Positions 50,063 to 59,307 of a stretch of DNA of 64,000 nt are shown piece by piece. Both the position numbers and the translations under genes were made by a program. Location of the stretch: assembly GCA_001938995.1 (NCBI GenBank), contig MKZN01000008.1, forward strand, positions 62,001-126,000, given 5' to 3'. The notes beneath the pieces are model-generated. The model made no database searches. It saw only the letters and a list, made by a program, of their open reading frames with translations, and was not told where the DNA came from. How positions within the stretch are numbered: the first letter of the stretch is position 1; every line of letters begins with the position of its first letter. This DNA comes from Bacillus pumilus. GTDB lineage: Bacteria > Bacillota > Bacilli > Bacillales > Bacillaceae.

Positions 50063-51073
50063 TTGAAAAAAGTCCTTCAAATCATAGATCTACATGTCAG
50101 CTTTCGGACGTATGGCGGTTCTGTTCAGGCAGTACGCGGGGTGAATTTGGATGTGTATGAAAACGAAACCCTCGTAATCGTTGGAGAATCTGGCTGCGGG
50201 AAAAGTGTAACGTCACAAACGATGATGCGGCTATTACCGGCATATAGCGCGCGTGTAGAGCAAGGGGAAATTTGGTTTCGTGACAAGGATTTACTTTCAT
50301 TATCAGAAAAAGAGATGAGATCCATACGAGGTGTCGATATTTCTATGATTTTCCAAGATCCAATGACGGCACTGAACCCGACCTTGACGATAGGTGATCA
50401 GCTCATGGAGGCGGCGAAAGAACATCAGAAGAAGACGAAAAAACAAGTCAAAGAAGCAGCCATTCGAATGCTTGATCTGGTGGGGATCCCGCAGCCAAAA
50501 GAGCGATTAAAGCAATACCCCCATCAATTCAGCGGTGGAATGAGACAACGATTGATGATTGCCATGGCGCTTATTTGCGAACCGCACGTGCTGATAGCAG
50601 ATGAACCGACAACAGCGTTAGACGTCACCATTCAGGCACAAATATTAGAATTATTTAAAGACATTCAGAAGAAAACAGGTGTCACCATTATCCTCATCAC
50701 ACATGACTTAGGTGTGGTCGCGCAAGTGGCAGATCGAGTGGCTGTAATGTACGGGGGCAAAGTGGTCGAGATAGGCACAAGGCGAGATATTTTTTATAAC
50801 CCCCAGCATCCCTATACGAAAGGGCTGCTACACTCAGTTCCTAGACTGGATATGAAAGATGAACTCATTCCGATTGAGGGAAGTCCACCCGATTTATTTG
50901 CCCCACCAAAAGGATGTCCTTATACAGAGCGCTGTCAAGAGGCGATGAAAGTGTGTGATCATCTCATGCCGTATGAAACACAGTGTACACAGACACATAC
51001 AGTGCATTGCTGGCTCCAGGATGAACGAGCAAAACAAACGATTTTCACTTCAACACAAAGGGGGAGTTTCTAA
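50063..51073 (+). CDS. dppD: Dipeptide ABC transporter ATP-binding protein DppD
   Basis: ABC ATPase of 336 aa. Walker A is GESGCGKS (about 40-47), the Q-loop MIFQDPMTALNP, the ABC signature FSGGMRQRL, and Walker B VLIADEPTTALD with the H-loop LITHDLG. The C-terminal oligo/dipeptide extension has the four Cys typical of iron-sulfur-binding DppD-type subunits (CPYTERCQEAMKVCDH and later C). The TTG at 50063 is preceded by GAGGTG. The stop overlaps the dppE ATG by one base. It likely works with the YkfD ATPase encoded at the end of the operon. Confidence 0.93.
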   Translation: MKKVLQIIDLHVSFRTYGGSVQAVRGVNLDVYENETLVIVGESGCGKSVTSQTMMRLLPAYSARVEQGEIWFRDKDLLSLSEKEMRSIRGVDISMIFQDPMTALNPTLTIGDQLMEAAKEHQKKTKKQVKEAAIRMLDLVGIPQPKERLKQYPHQFSGGMRQRLMIAMALICEPHVLIADEPTTALDVTIQAQILELFKDIQKKTGVTIILITHDLGVVAQVADRVAVMYGGKVVEIGTRRDIFYNPQHPYTKGLLHSVPRLDMKDELIPIEGSPPDLFAPPKGCPYTERCQEAMKVCDHLMPYETQCTQTHTVHCWLQDERAKQTIFTSTQRGSF

Positions 51074-52692
51074 TGAAAAAAGCTTGGATTGTCAGTGTAT
51101 TCTTGCTATGTATCATACTGCTCATAGGGTGTACAGCCAATGAACAAACTGGCAAAGGATCAACAAGCAGTCAGGGAGAAGAAAGGGTCTTAACATTAAA
51201 TAATGAAAATGAACCAACATCGTTTGACCCGCCAATTGGTTTTAATAATGTTTCTTGGCAAGGACTGAATAACTTAATGGAAGGGTTAACGAGACTAAAC
51301 GAAATGCATGAACCATCTGCTGCAATGGCGGAGAAATGGGAGATATCTGATGATGGGAAAACCTACACGTTTCATTTAAGAGACGGCATTAAATGGTCTA
51401 ATGGAGATCCTGTGAAAGCCAGTGATTTCGAATATGCATGGAAGCGACTGCTAGATCCAAAAACAGGATCTTCAGCGGCATTTTTAGCATACATGATAGA
51501 AGGGGGCGAGGCGTTTAACAGCGGGAAAGGGAAAAAAGAGGACGTAAAAGTGAGCGCTGTAAATGACAAAACGCTTGAAGTCATCCTTGCATTTCCGCAG
51601 AAATCCTTCTTAAATATTGTCTCGAATCCCGCTTTCTTTCCAGTGAATGAGAAACTAGTAGAGAAAGACCCAAACTGGGCAAAGAATGCCAAAACGTTTG
51701 TAGGAAATGGGCCGTTTCAGCTGACAGAATGGAAGCATGATGAAAGCTTCACAATGAAAAAAAGTGACACGTATTGGGACAAAAAAGCGGTCAATCTCGA
51801 TCGAGTGAAATGGCTAATGATCAGCGATCGAAATACGGATTATCAAATGTTTCAATCAGGTGACTTAGATACTGCATTTGTGCCAGCAGAGCTTAGTCAA
51901 GACCTTCTAAAAAGTAAGAATGTGCAGATTGAAGATCAGGCAGGATTGTTTTTTTATCGCTTGAATGTGAATATGGAGCCTTTTCAAAATAAGAACATTC
52001 GCAAAGCTTTTCAAATGGCGATCAACCCAAAAGATATTGTCAAGTATGTGACGAAAAATGAAGAGAAGCCAGCCCAAGCTTTTGTATCACCAGGGATACT
52101 AGATGAGGATGGGGAAGATTTCAGGAAAGCTGGCGGAGATCTTGTCACAAATGATGCGAGTGAAGCGGTGAAGCTATTGGAAAAAGGCTTAAAAGAAGAG
52201 AGCTATTCAAAGCTACCGCCTGTCACATTAACCTATAGTACAAAGCCTGAAAATAAGAAAAAAGCAGAAGCCATTCAGCAGCAATTAAAAGAAGCGCTAG
52301 GTGTCGACGTGAAACTCGCCAACATGGAAGCCAATGTGTTTGCAGAAGATCAAAAGGCACTCAAATTCCAATTCTCACAAAGTTCATTTTTAGCAGACCA
52401 TGCTGATCCTATCAATTTTCTAGAAAGCTTTCAAACAGGTAATGCGATGAACCGAACAGGGTGGTCGAATGGAGCCTATGATCAAATGATAAAGAAGGCG
52501 AGCCAAGAAACAGACGAACAAAAGAGAAACAGCATATTGCATGAGGCAGAGGCACTGTTGATTGAAGAAGCGCCGATCATTCCGATTCACTTTTATAACC
52601 AAGTCCACCTTCAAAAAGAAGGCGTGAAGGGCATTGTGCGTCACCCGGTCGGTTATATCGAATTGAAATGGGCACAAGTAGATAGAAAGTAA
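51073..52692 (+). CDS. dppE: Dipeptide-binding lipoprotein DppE
   Basis: Extracellular solute-binding protein of SBP family 5, 539 aa. The lipoprotein signal is MKKAWIVSVFLLCIILLIGC, with the lipobox LIGC and the lipidated Cys at residue 20, followed by a Ser/Thr/Gly linker. Family features include EPTSFDPPIGFNNVSWQGLN, LRDGIKWSNGDPVKASDFEY and NGPFQLTEWKHDESF. It delivers di- and murein-derived peptides to DppBC. A spacer of about 109 bases separates it from ykfA, with no strong terminator, so readthrough into ykf is likely. Confidence 0.94.
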   Translation: MKKAWIVSVFLLCIILLIGCTANEQTGKGSTSSQGEERVLTLNNENEPTSFDPPIGFNNVSWQGLNNLMEGLTRLNEMHEPSAAMAEKWEISDDGKTYTFHLRDGIKWSNGDPVKASDFEYAWKRLLDPKTGSSAAFLAYMIEGGEAFNSGKGKKEDVKVSAVNDKTLEVILAFPQKSFLNIVSNPAFFPVNEKLVEKDPNWAKNAKTFVGNGPFQLTEWKHDESFTMKKSDTYWDKKAVNLDRVKWLMISDRNTDYQMFQSGDLDTAFVPAELSQDLLKSKNVQIEDQAGLFFYRLNVNMEPFQNKNIRKAFQMAINPKDIVKYVTKNEEKPAQAFVSPGILDEDGEDFRKAGGDLVTNDASEAVKLLEKGLKEESYSKLPPVTLTYSTKPENKKKAEAIQQQLKEALGVDVKLANMEANVFAEDQKALKFQFSQSSFLADHADPINFLESFQTGNAMNRTGWSNGAYDQMIKKASQETDEQKRNSILHEAEALLIEEAPIIPIHFYNQVHLQKEGVKGIVRHPVGYIELKWAQVDRK

Positions 52693-52801
52693 ACGAGACG
52701 AAACGGACGCTTTGCCAAAAGCGTCTGTTCCTATATTCGTTCATGTTATGGAGAAGATGCCCATAGATTAAAAGAAACAAAGCTGAAAGAGGGGATATGG
52801 C

Positions 52802-53743
52802 ATGAACCAACTGCCAGCGGCACTTCAAACAGGAGATACGGTGGGGGTTATTGCACCAGCGAGCCCACCTGATGACAAGAAATTAGCAAAAGGAATTGCC
52901 TTTCTCGAAAGCATCGGGCTACAGGTGAAAAAAGGGAGGAACATTGATCGACGGTATGGCTATTTAGCAGGAAGCGATCACGAACGAGTCGAGGATATTC
53001 ATCACATGTTTCAAGATTCAGAAGTGAAAGCTGTGATTTGTGCTTGTGGTGGATATGGAACGGGGAGGATCGCAGAAACCATTGATTATGACCTGATTCG
53101 CCAAAATCCTAAAATATTTTGGGGTTACAGTGATATTACGTTTTTACATACCGCGATCCATCAGCAGACAGGCTTGGTCACCTTTCATGGACCGATGCTC
53201 TCCTCTGATGTGGGAGGTGAGAATGTCCATCCGTATACGAAGGATACCTTTTTGCAGCTTTTCGCCCCGAAGAGCTTTACGTATTCACACCACCTGTCAC
53301 CTCTTCATGCTCTCTATCACGGCACCGCCTCAGGCGAAATCGTTGGGGGAAATTTGGCTCTCATTGTGACTACACTGGGTACCCCATTTGAAATAGATAC
53401 AAAAGGAAAGCTCTTGCTCATTGAAGACATTGACGAGGAACCGTATAAAATTGACCGAATGATGCAGCATCTCAAGTCCGCTGGCAAATTGGATGATGCG
53501 GCTGGATTCATCGTCGGTGATTTTCATCAATGTGAACCGAAACAGCAAGAACCATCGTTGACATTAGAGCAACTGTGGGAGACCTATCTCGTGCCTCAAA
53601 AGAAACCTGCACTTAGCGGGTTTCGGATCGGTCATTCTTCCCCAAATGTTGCAATCCCCATTGGCACACAGGCTGAATTAGATGCTACAGGAAAAAAACT
53701 GCACGTGTCTCCAGGTGTCGTAGCGCAAGAGGCGATGAAATGA
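52802..53743 (+). CDS. ykfA: Muropeptide LD-carboxypeptidase YkfA
   Basis: Serine LD-carboxypeptidase of the LdcA/MccF (S66) family, 313 aa. It removes terminal D-Ala from murein tetrapeptides. The N-terminal half has VGVIAPASPPDDKKLAKGI, AVICACGGYGTGRIAETIDY and ILKIFWGYSDIT-like text. The nucleophile Ser lies in TFHGPMLSSDVGG (near 114-126). The C-terminal half carries Glu in LLLIEDIDEEPYKIDRMMQH and His in IGHSSPNVAIPIGTQAELD. ATG at 52802 after GAGGGGATATGG. It overlaps ykfB by four bases. Confidence 0.92.
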   Translation: MNQLPAALQTGDTVGVIAPASPPDDKKLAKGIAFLESIGLQVKKGRNIDRRYGYLAGSDHERVEDIHHMFQDSEVKAVICACGGYGTGRIAETIDYDLIRQNPKIFWGYSDITFLHTAIHQQTGLVTFHGPMLSSDVGGENVHPYTKDTFLQLFAPKSFTYSHHLSPLHALYHGTASGEIVGGNLALIVTTLGTPFEIDTKGKLLLIEDIDEEPYKIDRMMQHLKSAGKLDDAAGFIVGDFHQCEPKQQEPSLTLEQLWETYLVPQKKPALSGFRIGHSSPNVAIPIGTQAELDATGKKLHVSPGVVAQEAMK

Positions 53744-54816
53744 AGATCATAGATATTCGTACATGCAGAACGAGTGTACCTCTAAAAAAGCCTTTTAAAA
53801 CAGCATTAAGAACAGTATTTGATGCCACATCTTTAATCGTCATCATCACATATGATCAAGATGAAAAAAGCTTTGGAGAGGCAGTGCCCACCACAGTCAT
53901 TACAGGAGAAACACTTGAAAGCATTGACTATGCCATCTGTGAGGTTATAAAGCCGATCTTACTCGGCACATCTTTAATACACTATGAGCAAATCTTTTCA
54001 GCCATTGATCGTGTGCTCATCGGCAACACGAGTGCAAAGGCTGCAATTGATATGGCGATTTATGATGGCTTAGCTAAGCAGGCTAGACTCCCACTTTATC
54101 AATACCTTGGCGGCTATCGCAATGAGATTGAAACGGATTTCACCGTCAGTGTGAATCGGCCACTAGAGATGGCAGAAGATGCGATGCAATATGTCACTGA
54201 AGGGTTTCGTACGTTAAAGATTAAAGTAGGCAAGGATGACATCGATACCGATATTCAGCGTATAAAACGGATTCGGGAAAAAGTCGGACCGAATATCCGG
54301 ATCAGGCTCGATGCAAATCAAGGCTGGACGTGGAAAGAAGCGATAGTTGCCATCCGGAAAATGGAATCAATGAATATCGAATTAGTCGAGCAACCAGTTC
54401 ATAAAGAAGACATTGAAGGTTTGCGCCGAGTAACAGAAGCAACAGACACATTGATCATGGCCGATGAAAGCATTTTTCGATCAGATGATGCCATCAAGGT
54501 GCTTGAAGCCAGAAGCTGTGATCTCATTAATTTAAAACTAATGAAATCAGGGGGAATCAAAGAAGCACTGAAAATCAATCGTCTAGCAGAAGCATACGGA
54601 GTAAAGTGTATGGTTGGCAGTATGATTGAAACGAAACTAGGTATCACCGCTGCCGCTCACTTGGCAGCCAGCCAACCAAATATCACCCGGTACGACTTTG
54701 ATGCACCATTGATGCTAACAGATGACTTGATAGAAGGCGGGATCATATATGAAGGAAAAGATATCTCTTTCCCTCTGCACCATGGATTAGGGATTAAAGG
54801 AGTGAAAGGAGTCTAG
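53740..54816 (+). CDS. ykfB: L-Ala-D/L-Glu epimerase YkfB
   Basis: Enolase-superfamily (muconate lactonizing subgroup) dipeptide epimerase of 358 aa, converting L-Ala-D-Glu from murein to L-Ala-L-Glu. Catalytic lysines are in RTLKIKVGKDD (KxK, near 160) and NLKLMKSGGIKEAL. Metal ligands are Asp in RLDANQGWTWKEA, Glu in ELVEQPVHKEDI and Asp in LIMADESIF. Length is close to the 366 aa of B. subtilis. The start overlaps the ykfA stop (ATGA), and ykfC begins 3 bases after its own stop, a compact coupled operon. Confidence 0.94.
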   Translation: MKIIDIRTCRTSVPLKKPFKTALRTVFDATSLIVIITYDQDEKSFGEAVPTTVITGETLESIDYAICEVIKPILLGTSLIHYEQIFSAIDRVLIGNTSAKAAIDMAIYDGLAKQARLPLYQYLGGYRNEIETDFTVSVNRPLEMAEDAMQYVTEGFRTLKIKVGKDDIDTDIQRIKRIREKVGPNIRIRLDANQGWTWKEAIVAIRKMESMNIELVEQPVHKEDIEGLRRVTEATDTLIMADESIFRSDDAIKVLEARSCDLINLKLMKSGGIKEALKINRLAEAYGVKCMVGSMIETKLGITAAAHLAASQPNITRYDFDAPLMLTDDLIEGGIIYEGKDISFPLHHGLGIKGVKGV

Positions 54817-54818
54817 TG

Positions 54819-55715
54819 ATGATTTATGAATTAAAGGTTCCAGTCGCTAATGTATGGACAACACCGCAATCGCCAAGAAATATAGATAGGAAGATTCTGC
54901 ACGAGCGGATCCAGTTGAAAGAGTGGATCGATGAACAAACGGATGAAGAGAAATTGGCTTTATGTGAAGAAAACCTCATCCAAACTCAAGTATTGCTAGG
55001 CGAACAGGTCATTGCATTAGAGAAAATTGACGGGTGGATGAAAGTCGTGATTCCTCAGCAGCCAAGCCGGAAAAATCGGCAAGGCTATCCTGGCTACATT
55101 CCTCTTCAACAATTAAAGCAAGTACAAGAAGAAAGTGAACCTATTAGTAGATCACTGACCGTCTGTCAGAAAAAATCCGTTTTATATCAAAATGGCATAG
55201 CTGATATGGAGATTAGTTTTTTAACAGCACTTACACCTGTCGAAGAAACAAACCATCACTATCATGTGAACACTCCAGTAGGAAGCAGAGAAATCAGAAA
55301 AGAGGATGTCCGACCAGTTTCAACACATGCATCTATTAGCGGCAAGGATGTCGTCGAATTGGGCAAACAATTTATTGGACTTTCCTATTTATGGGGAGGC
55401 ATGAGTAGTTTTGGTTATGATTGCTCGGGTTTTGCTTACAGCATGTACAAAGCGTGTGGGCATCTCTTGCCGAGAGACGCAAGCGATCAAGCGGTCCAGG
55501 GATCACCTGTTTCACGAAGCCAATTAGAGCCAGGTGATCTGGTGTTCTTTGCCAATGAGAATGGAAAGGGACCTGTTCGCCATGTCGGGATTTATGCTGG
55601 AAACGATCTCATGCTTCACTCCCCTAAAACCGGCAGACAAATCGAGCTTCTCCCTCTAACCGGGACCTCGTATGAAAAAGAATGGGCGGGCGCACGCAGA
55701 TATTTACCAAGTTAA
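54819..55715 (+). CDS. ykfC: Gamma-D-glutamyl-L-diamino acid endopeptidase YkfC
   Basis: NlpC/P60 cysteine peptidase of 298 aa cleaving the gamma-D-Glu to diaminopimelate or Lys bond of cytoplasmic murein peptides with free N-terminal L-Ala. N-terminal SH3b-like domains (residues 1-165) include LLGEQVIALEKIDGWMKVVI and QGYPGYIPLQQL. The catalytic domain has Cys in YDCSGFAYSMYKACG (near 205), His in RHVGIYAGNDLML and a third polar His in HSPKTGRQIE. There is no signal peptide, so it is cytoplasmic. The ATG at 54819 is 7 bases from AAAGGAG, preferred to the GTG one codon earlier. Confidence 0.93.
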   Translation: MIYELKVPVANVWTTPQSPRNIDRKILHERIQLKEWIDEQTDEEKLALCEENLIQTQVLLGEQVIALEKIDGWMKVVIPQQPSRKNRQGYPGYIPLQQLKQVQEESEPISRSLTVCQKKSVLYQNGIADMEISFLTALTPVEETNHHYHVNTPVGSREIRKEDVRPVSTHASISGKDVVELGKQFIGLSYLWGGMSSFGYDCSGFAYSMYKACGHLLPRDASDQAVQGSPVSRSQLEPGDLVFFANENGKGPVRHVGIYAGNDLMLHSPKTGRQIELLPLTGTSYEKEWAGARRYLPS

Positions 55716-55729
55716 AGGAGGAGATGCCT

Positions 55730-56698
55730 ATGGCACACGAGCCACTGTTACAAGTCAACAGCCTAAAAAAGCACTTTCATCTATCCAAAGGGAGGACTTT
55801 AAAAGCACTAGACGGCGTCTCTTTTCAACTGAAACAAGGAGAAACCTTTGGACTTGTTGGTGAATCAGGATGCGGCAAATCCACGCTTGGGAAAGTACTG
55901 ATGAGGCTTTATGATCCGACTGAGGGGGAAGCCTTGTATGAAGGGAAAAGCCTTCATTCCTTGTCTAAGAGAGAATCATTTGATTTAAACAGGCAAATTC
56001 AGATGGTGTTTCAAGACCCATATTCCTCCTTAAACCCGAGACTATCCGTTAAAGAGATCATGCTGGAGCCAATGGAAATTCATGACCTGTATGGCCATCA
56101 AAAGAAAAGGATCGAGCGTGTGCAAGAACTGTTAGAAGCAGTAGGACTCAGCTATGACTTCGCAAGTCGTTATCCCCATGAATTTAGCGGCGGACAAAGA
56201 CAGAGAATTGGGATTGCAAGAGCGCTCGCCTTATCTCCAAAGTTTATTGTGGCAGATGAGCCGATCTCAGCACTTGATGTATCTGTTCAAGCACAGGTCG
56301 TGAATTTACTGAAGAAGCTGCAAAAAGAAGAAGGGTTGACGTTTCTATTTATTGCTCATGATTTATCAATGGTCAAATATATAAGCGATAGAATAGGTGT
56401 CATGTATTTAGGGCATCTCGTCGAAATGACAAGCAGTGATGCTTTATATGAGACGCCGATGCATCCCTATACACAGGCGCTTCTATCTGCCATCCCGATT
56501 CCTGATCCTGATGTGGAAGACAAACGCAAGAGATTTATTTTAAGAGGAGAAGTCCCAAGCCCAATCAATCCGCCGAGCGGCTGTGTGTTTCGGACAAGGT
56601 GTCCTGCGGCGATGGACGTCTGTGCAGAAAAAAAACCAACACTGCAAGAAGCAGAAAAAGGACATGAAGTCGCTTGTCATTTGTACGATAGAAAATGA
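55730..56698 (+). CDS. ykfD: Oligopeptide ABC transporter ATP-binding protein YkfD (DppF-like)
   Basis: Second ABC ATPase of the importer, 322 aa, of the OppF/DppF type. It shows Walker A GESGCGKST (near 46), QMVFQDPYSSLNPRLSVKEI, signature FSGGQRQRIGIARALAL, Walker B FIVADEPISALDVSVQAQVV and H-loop IAHDLSMVKYI. The C-terminal extension has CVFRTRCPAAMDVCAEKKP. The ATG at 55730 follows GGAGGAG; a 16-residue in-frame extension overlapping ykfC is rejected. It is the last gene of dppABCDE-ykfABCD, with a terminator at 56735. With DppD it would power DppBC. Confidence 0.92.
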   Translation: MAHEPLLQVNSLKKHFHLSKGRTLKALDGVSFQLKQGETFGLVGESGCGKSTLGKVLMRLYDPTEGEALYEGKSLHSLSKRESFDLNRQIQMVFQDPYSSLNPRLSVKEIMLEPMEIHDLYGHQKKRIERVQELLEAVGLSYDFASRYPHEFSGGQRQRIGIARALALSPKFIVADEPISALDVSVQAQVVNLLKKLQKEEGLTFLFIAHDLSMVKYISDRIGVMYLGHLVEMTSSDALYETPMHPYTQALLSAIPIPDPDVEDKRKRFILRGEVPSPINPPSGCVFRTRCPAAMDVCAEKKPTLQEAEKGHEVACHLYDRK

Positions 56699-56734
56699 TC
56701 AGAAGTGACAGCATCTGTAGGACAAGTAAGCGAG

Positions 56735-56775
56735 AGCCAGCGAGTAGAAACGACTTTCTATTCGCTGGCTTTTTG
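56735..56775 (+). terminator. Terminator of the dpp-ykf operon
   Basis: AGCCAGCGAGTAGAAA, CGAC loop, TTTCTATTCGCTGGCTTTTT: long stem with one G-T pair and a U-run. Confidence 0.9.
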
Positions 56776-56973
56776 TGAGCGTTCAAGTAGGAGGGATTGG
56801 CTTCTAAAAGCGCAATCGTTCAAAGAAATGAGACATTCTAGTAAAAGTTGACCCAATTCAGAAAGAAACCCTCTCAAATGAGACTAAAGTAAAATGTTTA
56901 GACAAACCTAAAAGAATAGTGTTTAATAAAATACGTTCCGCAGCAAAGAAATCAGCAAGAAGGGGCTATGACG

Positions 56974-57495
56974 ATGAATGAAGAAAGTTTCAAGTATTGT
57001 AAAGAATCAAAAGTCGTGAAAACAAGCAGGGTATTTCCTCTCGATACGAATAACCACCAAACTTTATTTGGCGGTAAATTAATGAGTTATATAGATGATA
57101 TTGCATCCATCTCAGCTGCAAGACACAGCCGAAGTGAAACAGTCACAGCTTCAATGGATTCCGTAGATTTTCTAGAGCCGATTGGGCAAAAGGAGTCCGT
57201 ATGCTTAGAATCCTATGTGACATGGGTTGGTACATCTTCTATGGAAGTGTTCGTCAAGGTAATCAAAGAGAACTTGATGTCAGGGGAGCGCAGACTTGCC
57301 GCCACTTCATTTTTAACATTTGTTTCATTAGATGAGAGCGGGAAGCCAAAAAGAGTCCCTCAGGTCATGCCAGAAACAGAAGAAGAAATCATGCTGCATC
57401 AAACGGCGAAACAGCGGGCAGAGGAAAGAAAAAGCCGCCGAAAGCATAGTAAAGCTTTGGCTGACGCACTTGGCACGGATAAGCCATGGATATAA
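56974..57495 (+). CDS. ykhA: Acyl-CoA thioesterase YkhA (hotdog fold)
   Basis: Cytoplasmic acyl-CoA hydrolase of the BACH/YciA group, 173 aa. The hotdog motif region reads VFPLDTNNHQTLFGGKLMSYIDDIASIS (N..GT/LFGG, near residues 20-47), followed by VTASMDSVDFLEPIGQKESV and VTWVGTSSMEVFVKVIKENL. The C-terminus is a basic helix (RAEERKSRRKHSKALADALG). The ATG at 56974 has AAGGGG at 8 bases; the ATG two codons upstream is too close. It is monocistronic, in the same order as in B. subtilis apart from missing intermediates. Confidence 0.92.
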   Translation: MNEESFKYCKESKVVKTSRVFPLDTNNHQTLFGGKLMSYIDDIASISAARHSRSETVTASMDSVDFLEPIGQKESVCLESYVTWVGTSSMEVFVKVIKENLMSGERRLAATSFLTFVSLDESGKPKRVPQVMPETEEEIMLHQTAKQRAEERKSRRKHSKALADALGTDKPWI

Positions 57496-57608
57496 AAATC
57501 ACCTGCAAACGGTGGTTTTTTTCTATTTGACTAACTTGCAATACAATATAGTGTATGATAGGGTGTGGCTATCTTGTATAGCAAGGTAATGAAGTTGGAG
57601 GATCGCTC

Positions 57609-57935
57609 ATGACACCATCTACACAAATGCTGAAGGGAATTTTAGAAGGTTGCCTACTGTCGATTATTTCTGAGGGTGAAATTTATGGATATGAAATGAC
57701 AAAGAAGCTCGCGCATTATGGGTTTGATCAAATAAGTGAGGGAAGCATTTATCCCATTCTTTTGCGCATGCAAAAGGAACAGCTCGTGAACACGGTCACA
57801 AAAGCATCGTCAAGTGGACCGAAAAGGAAATACTATACCCTTACTCAAGCGGGAGAACAAGCACTCACAGATTTTATCGTACGCTGGAATAAACTATCAA
57901 AAAATGTTGAATGCCTATTACTTAAAGGGAAGTGA
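57609..57935 (+). CDS. PadR family transcriptional regulator
   Basis: A 108-aa winged-helix repressor of the short PadR class. The HTH and wing read MLKGILEGCLLSIISEGEIY, GYEMTKKLAHYGFDQISEGS, IYPILLRMQKEQLVNTVTKA and KRKYYTLTQAGEQAL. GGAGG precedes the ATG. An inverted motif CTAT-N5-ATAG near 57570-57590 lies before it. It is followed 4 bases later by a HAAS-domain membrane protein, a common pairing in which PadR represses the pair until an envelope or drug signal arrives. The target is not otherwise evident. Confidence 0.9.
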   Translation: MTPSTQMLKGILEGCLLSIISEGEIYGYEMTKKLAHYGFDQISEGSIYPILLRMQKEQLVNTVTKASSSGPKRKYYTLTQAGEQALTDFIVRWNKLSKNVECLLLKGK

Positions 57936-57939
57936 AAAC

Positions 57940-58692
57940 ATGGTATCAAAGGAAACGAAACATACTTTATTAGAGCTGAGACTCTACCTCATCTCAATGG
58001 GGAAAAATGCAGAAGAAATTGACGAGCTTATGGATGAATTGACAACTCACGCTGTTGCCGCTGAAACCGATGGCAAAACAGGTGAAGATGTGTTTGGCGG
58101 TGATCCGAGAGCTCTGGCTGATGAATTGGCAGCAGAACTGTCTAGAAGGCATAAAGATTGGATTCCATATGTCAGCGCCTTTTTAATTGGGTCACTGTTT
58201 TACATCATTTTATCAGATGCTGTGAATCGTAGCTTATCGTATTCCTGGTATGCACTGATTGGTTATCCACTCATCCTCATGGGGAACGTCATCATGACGG
58301 TTGTCATGTTTAGAACATCTGCCTTTCGGTCAAACCGGCAGTCATTTGTGTATTTTTGCTTTTTAGGCATTTTTCAACTGACGGCTATTTCTGCGGTGCA
58401 TCTTTTGAATCAAAAACTTGGGACCCCGTTACTTGTGCTGACATCGAATCAAAGGTGGGGCACCATTGTCCTCATGTTGATTTGTATCGTCGTGTTTAAT
58501 GCCATCTTAAAGGCGAATGTTTTTTCGCTCATTCCGATTATTTTTTTCGGACCACAGCTGTTATTCGAATGGATAGGCTGGACGTCGCAAGTTGTACTGT
58601 TGTTACAAAGTCTACTTTCCATCGTGATCATCATGTTGGTGCCACTGTTTGTAATGAGGCGTAAGAACGAGAAAAATGAGAACACCATGTAA
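57940..58692 (+). CDS. HAAS-domain (DUF1129/DUF1700-like) membrane protein, PadR partner
   Basis: A 250-aa protein. The N-terminal 70 residues form the soluble HAAS-type helical domain (LLELRLYLISMGKNAEEIDE, LMDELTTHAVAAETDGKTGE, DVFGGDPRALADELAAEL). Six hydrophobic helices follow (YVSAFLIGSLFYIILSDAV; ALIGYPLILMGNVIMTVVMF; FVYFCFLGIFQLTAISAVHL; WGTIVLMLICIVVFNAILK; VFSLIPIIFFGPQLLFEWIG; LSIVIIMLVPLFVM). The ATG at 57940 lies 4 bases after padR, indicating one transcript. The family is usually the effector of PadR; biochemical function is unknown. Confidence 0.82.
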   Translation: MVSKETKHTLLELRLYLISMGKNAEEIDELMDELTTHAVAAETDGKTGEDVFGGDPRALADELAAELSRRHKDWIPYVSAFLIGSLFYIILSDAVNRSLSYSWYALIGYPLILMGNVIMTVVMFRTSAFRSNRQSFVYFCFLGIFQLTAISAVHLLNQKLGTPLLVLTSNQRWGTIVLMLICIVVFNAILKANVFSLIPIIFFGPQLLFEWIGWTSQVVLLLQSLLSIVIIMLVPLFVMRRKNEKNENTM

Positions 58693-58803
58693 ATCGCGCA
58701 TATCCTAGACGATGAGCCTTTGTTTTTAAAAAAAAGATGTGGAAATACATACATGTTTTTCTATACAATGGGAGAAAGACAAAAATGAAAAGAGGGTCTA
58801 TTA

Positions 58804-59292
58804 TTGGATACATTATGGGGATATGTACTTGTTTTTTTATTGGCAGCATTGCCTTTATTTGAAGTCGTTGGTGTCGTTCCGCTGGGGATTTTAAGTGGGC
58901 TGCATCCTGTTACAACAGCCGTGATTGGGTTTATCGGTAACATGCTCACGGTGCTGTTACTCATTGTGTTCGTTGACCGATTGAAAGAATGGAGAAGGAA
59001 GAGGAAAGCAGAAACGGGTGATGACAAAGGGGAGAAAAAGCAGCAAAGAGCCAGAAAAATATGGGAGCGTTATGGCCTTCCTGGGCTTGCGCTGATCGGA
59101 CCTTTTCTCATTGGTAGTCATTTGTCCGCCTTTATGTGTATGAGTTTTGGTACGAAAAGAAAACAAGTGACGATGTGGATGGCAGTCAGTTTAATGATGT
59201 GGACAGCGTTAGCTGCTGGATTAACGGGGGCAGGTTTTCATTACTTCGCGCCGGATTCAAATGGATTGTTCGGCGATATCTTTCGCAATTAG
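58804..59292 (+). CDS. Small multidrug-export family membrane protein
   Basis: A 162-aa membrane protein of the PF06695 (Sm_multidrug_ex) family. Helix 1 VLVFLLAALPLFEVVGVVPL and helix 2 LHPVTTAVIGFIGNMLTVLL are followed by a charged loop DRLKEWRRKRKAETGDDKGE. A conserved GLPGLALIGPFLIGSHLSAF motif and two last helices complete it. Transport function in this family is annotated rather than shown. The TTG at 58804 follows AAGAGGG. It is 15 bases upstream of the GNAT gene, so a two-gene operon is probable. Confidence 0.82.
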   Translation: MDTLWGYVLVFLLAALPLFEVVGVVPLGILSGLHPVTTAVIGFIGNMLTVLLLIVFVDRLKEWRRKRKAETGDDKGEKKQQRARKIWERYGLPGLALIGPFLIGSHLSAFMCMSFGTKRKQVTMWMAVSLMMWTALAAGLTGAGFHYFAPDSNGLFGDIFRN

Positions 59293-59307
59293 AGAAAGGG
59301 AGATCGA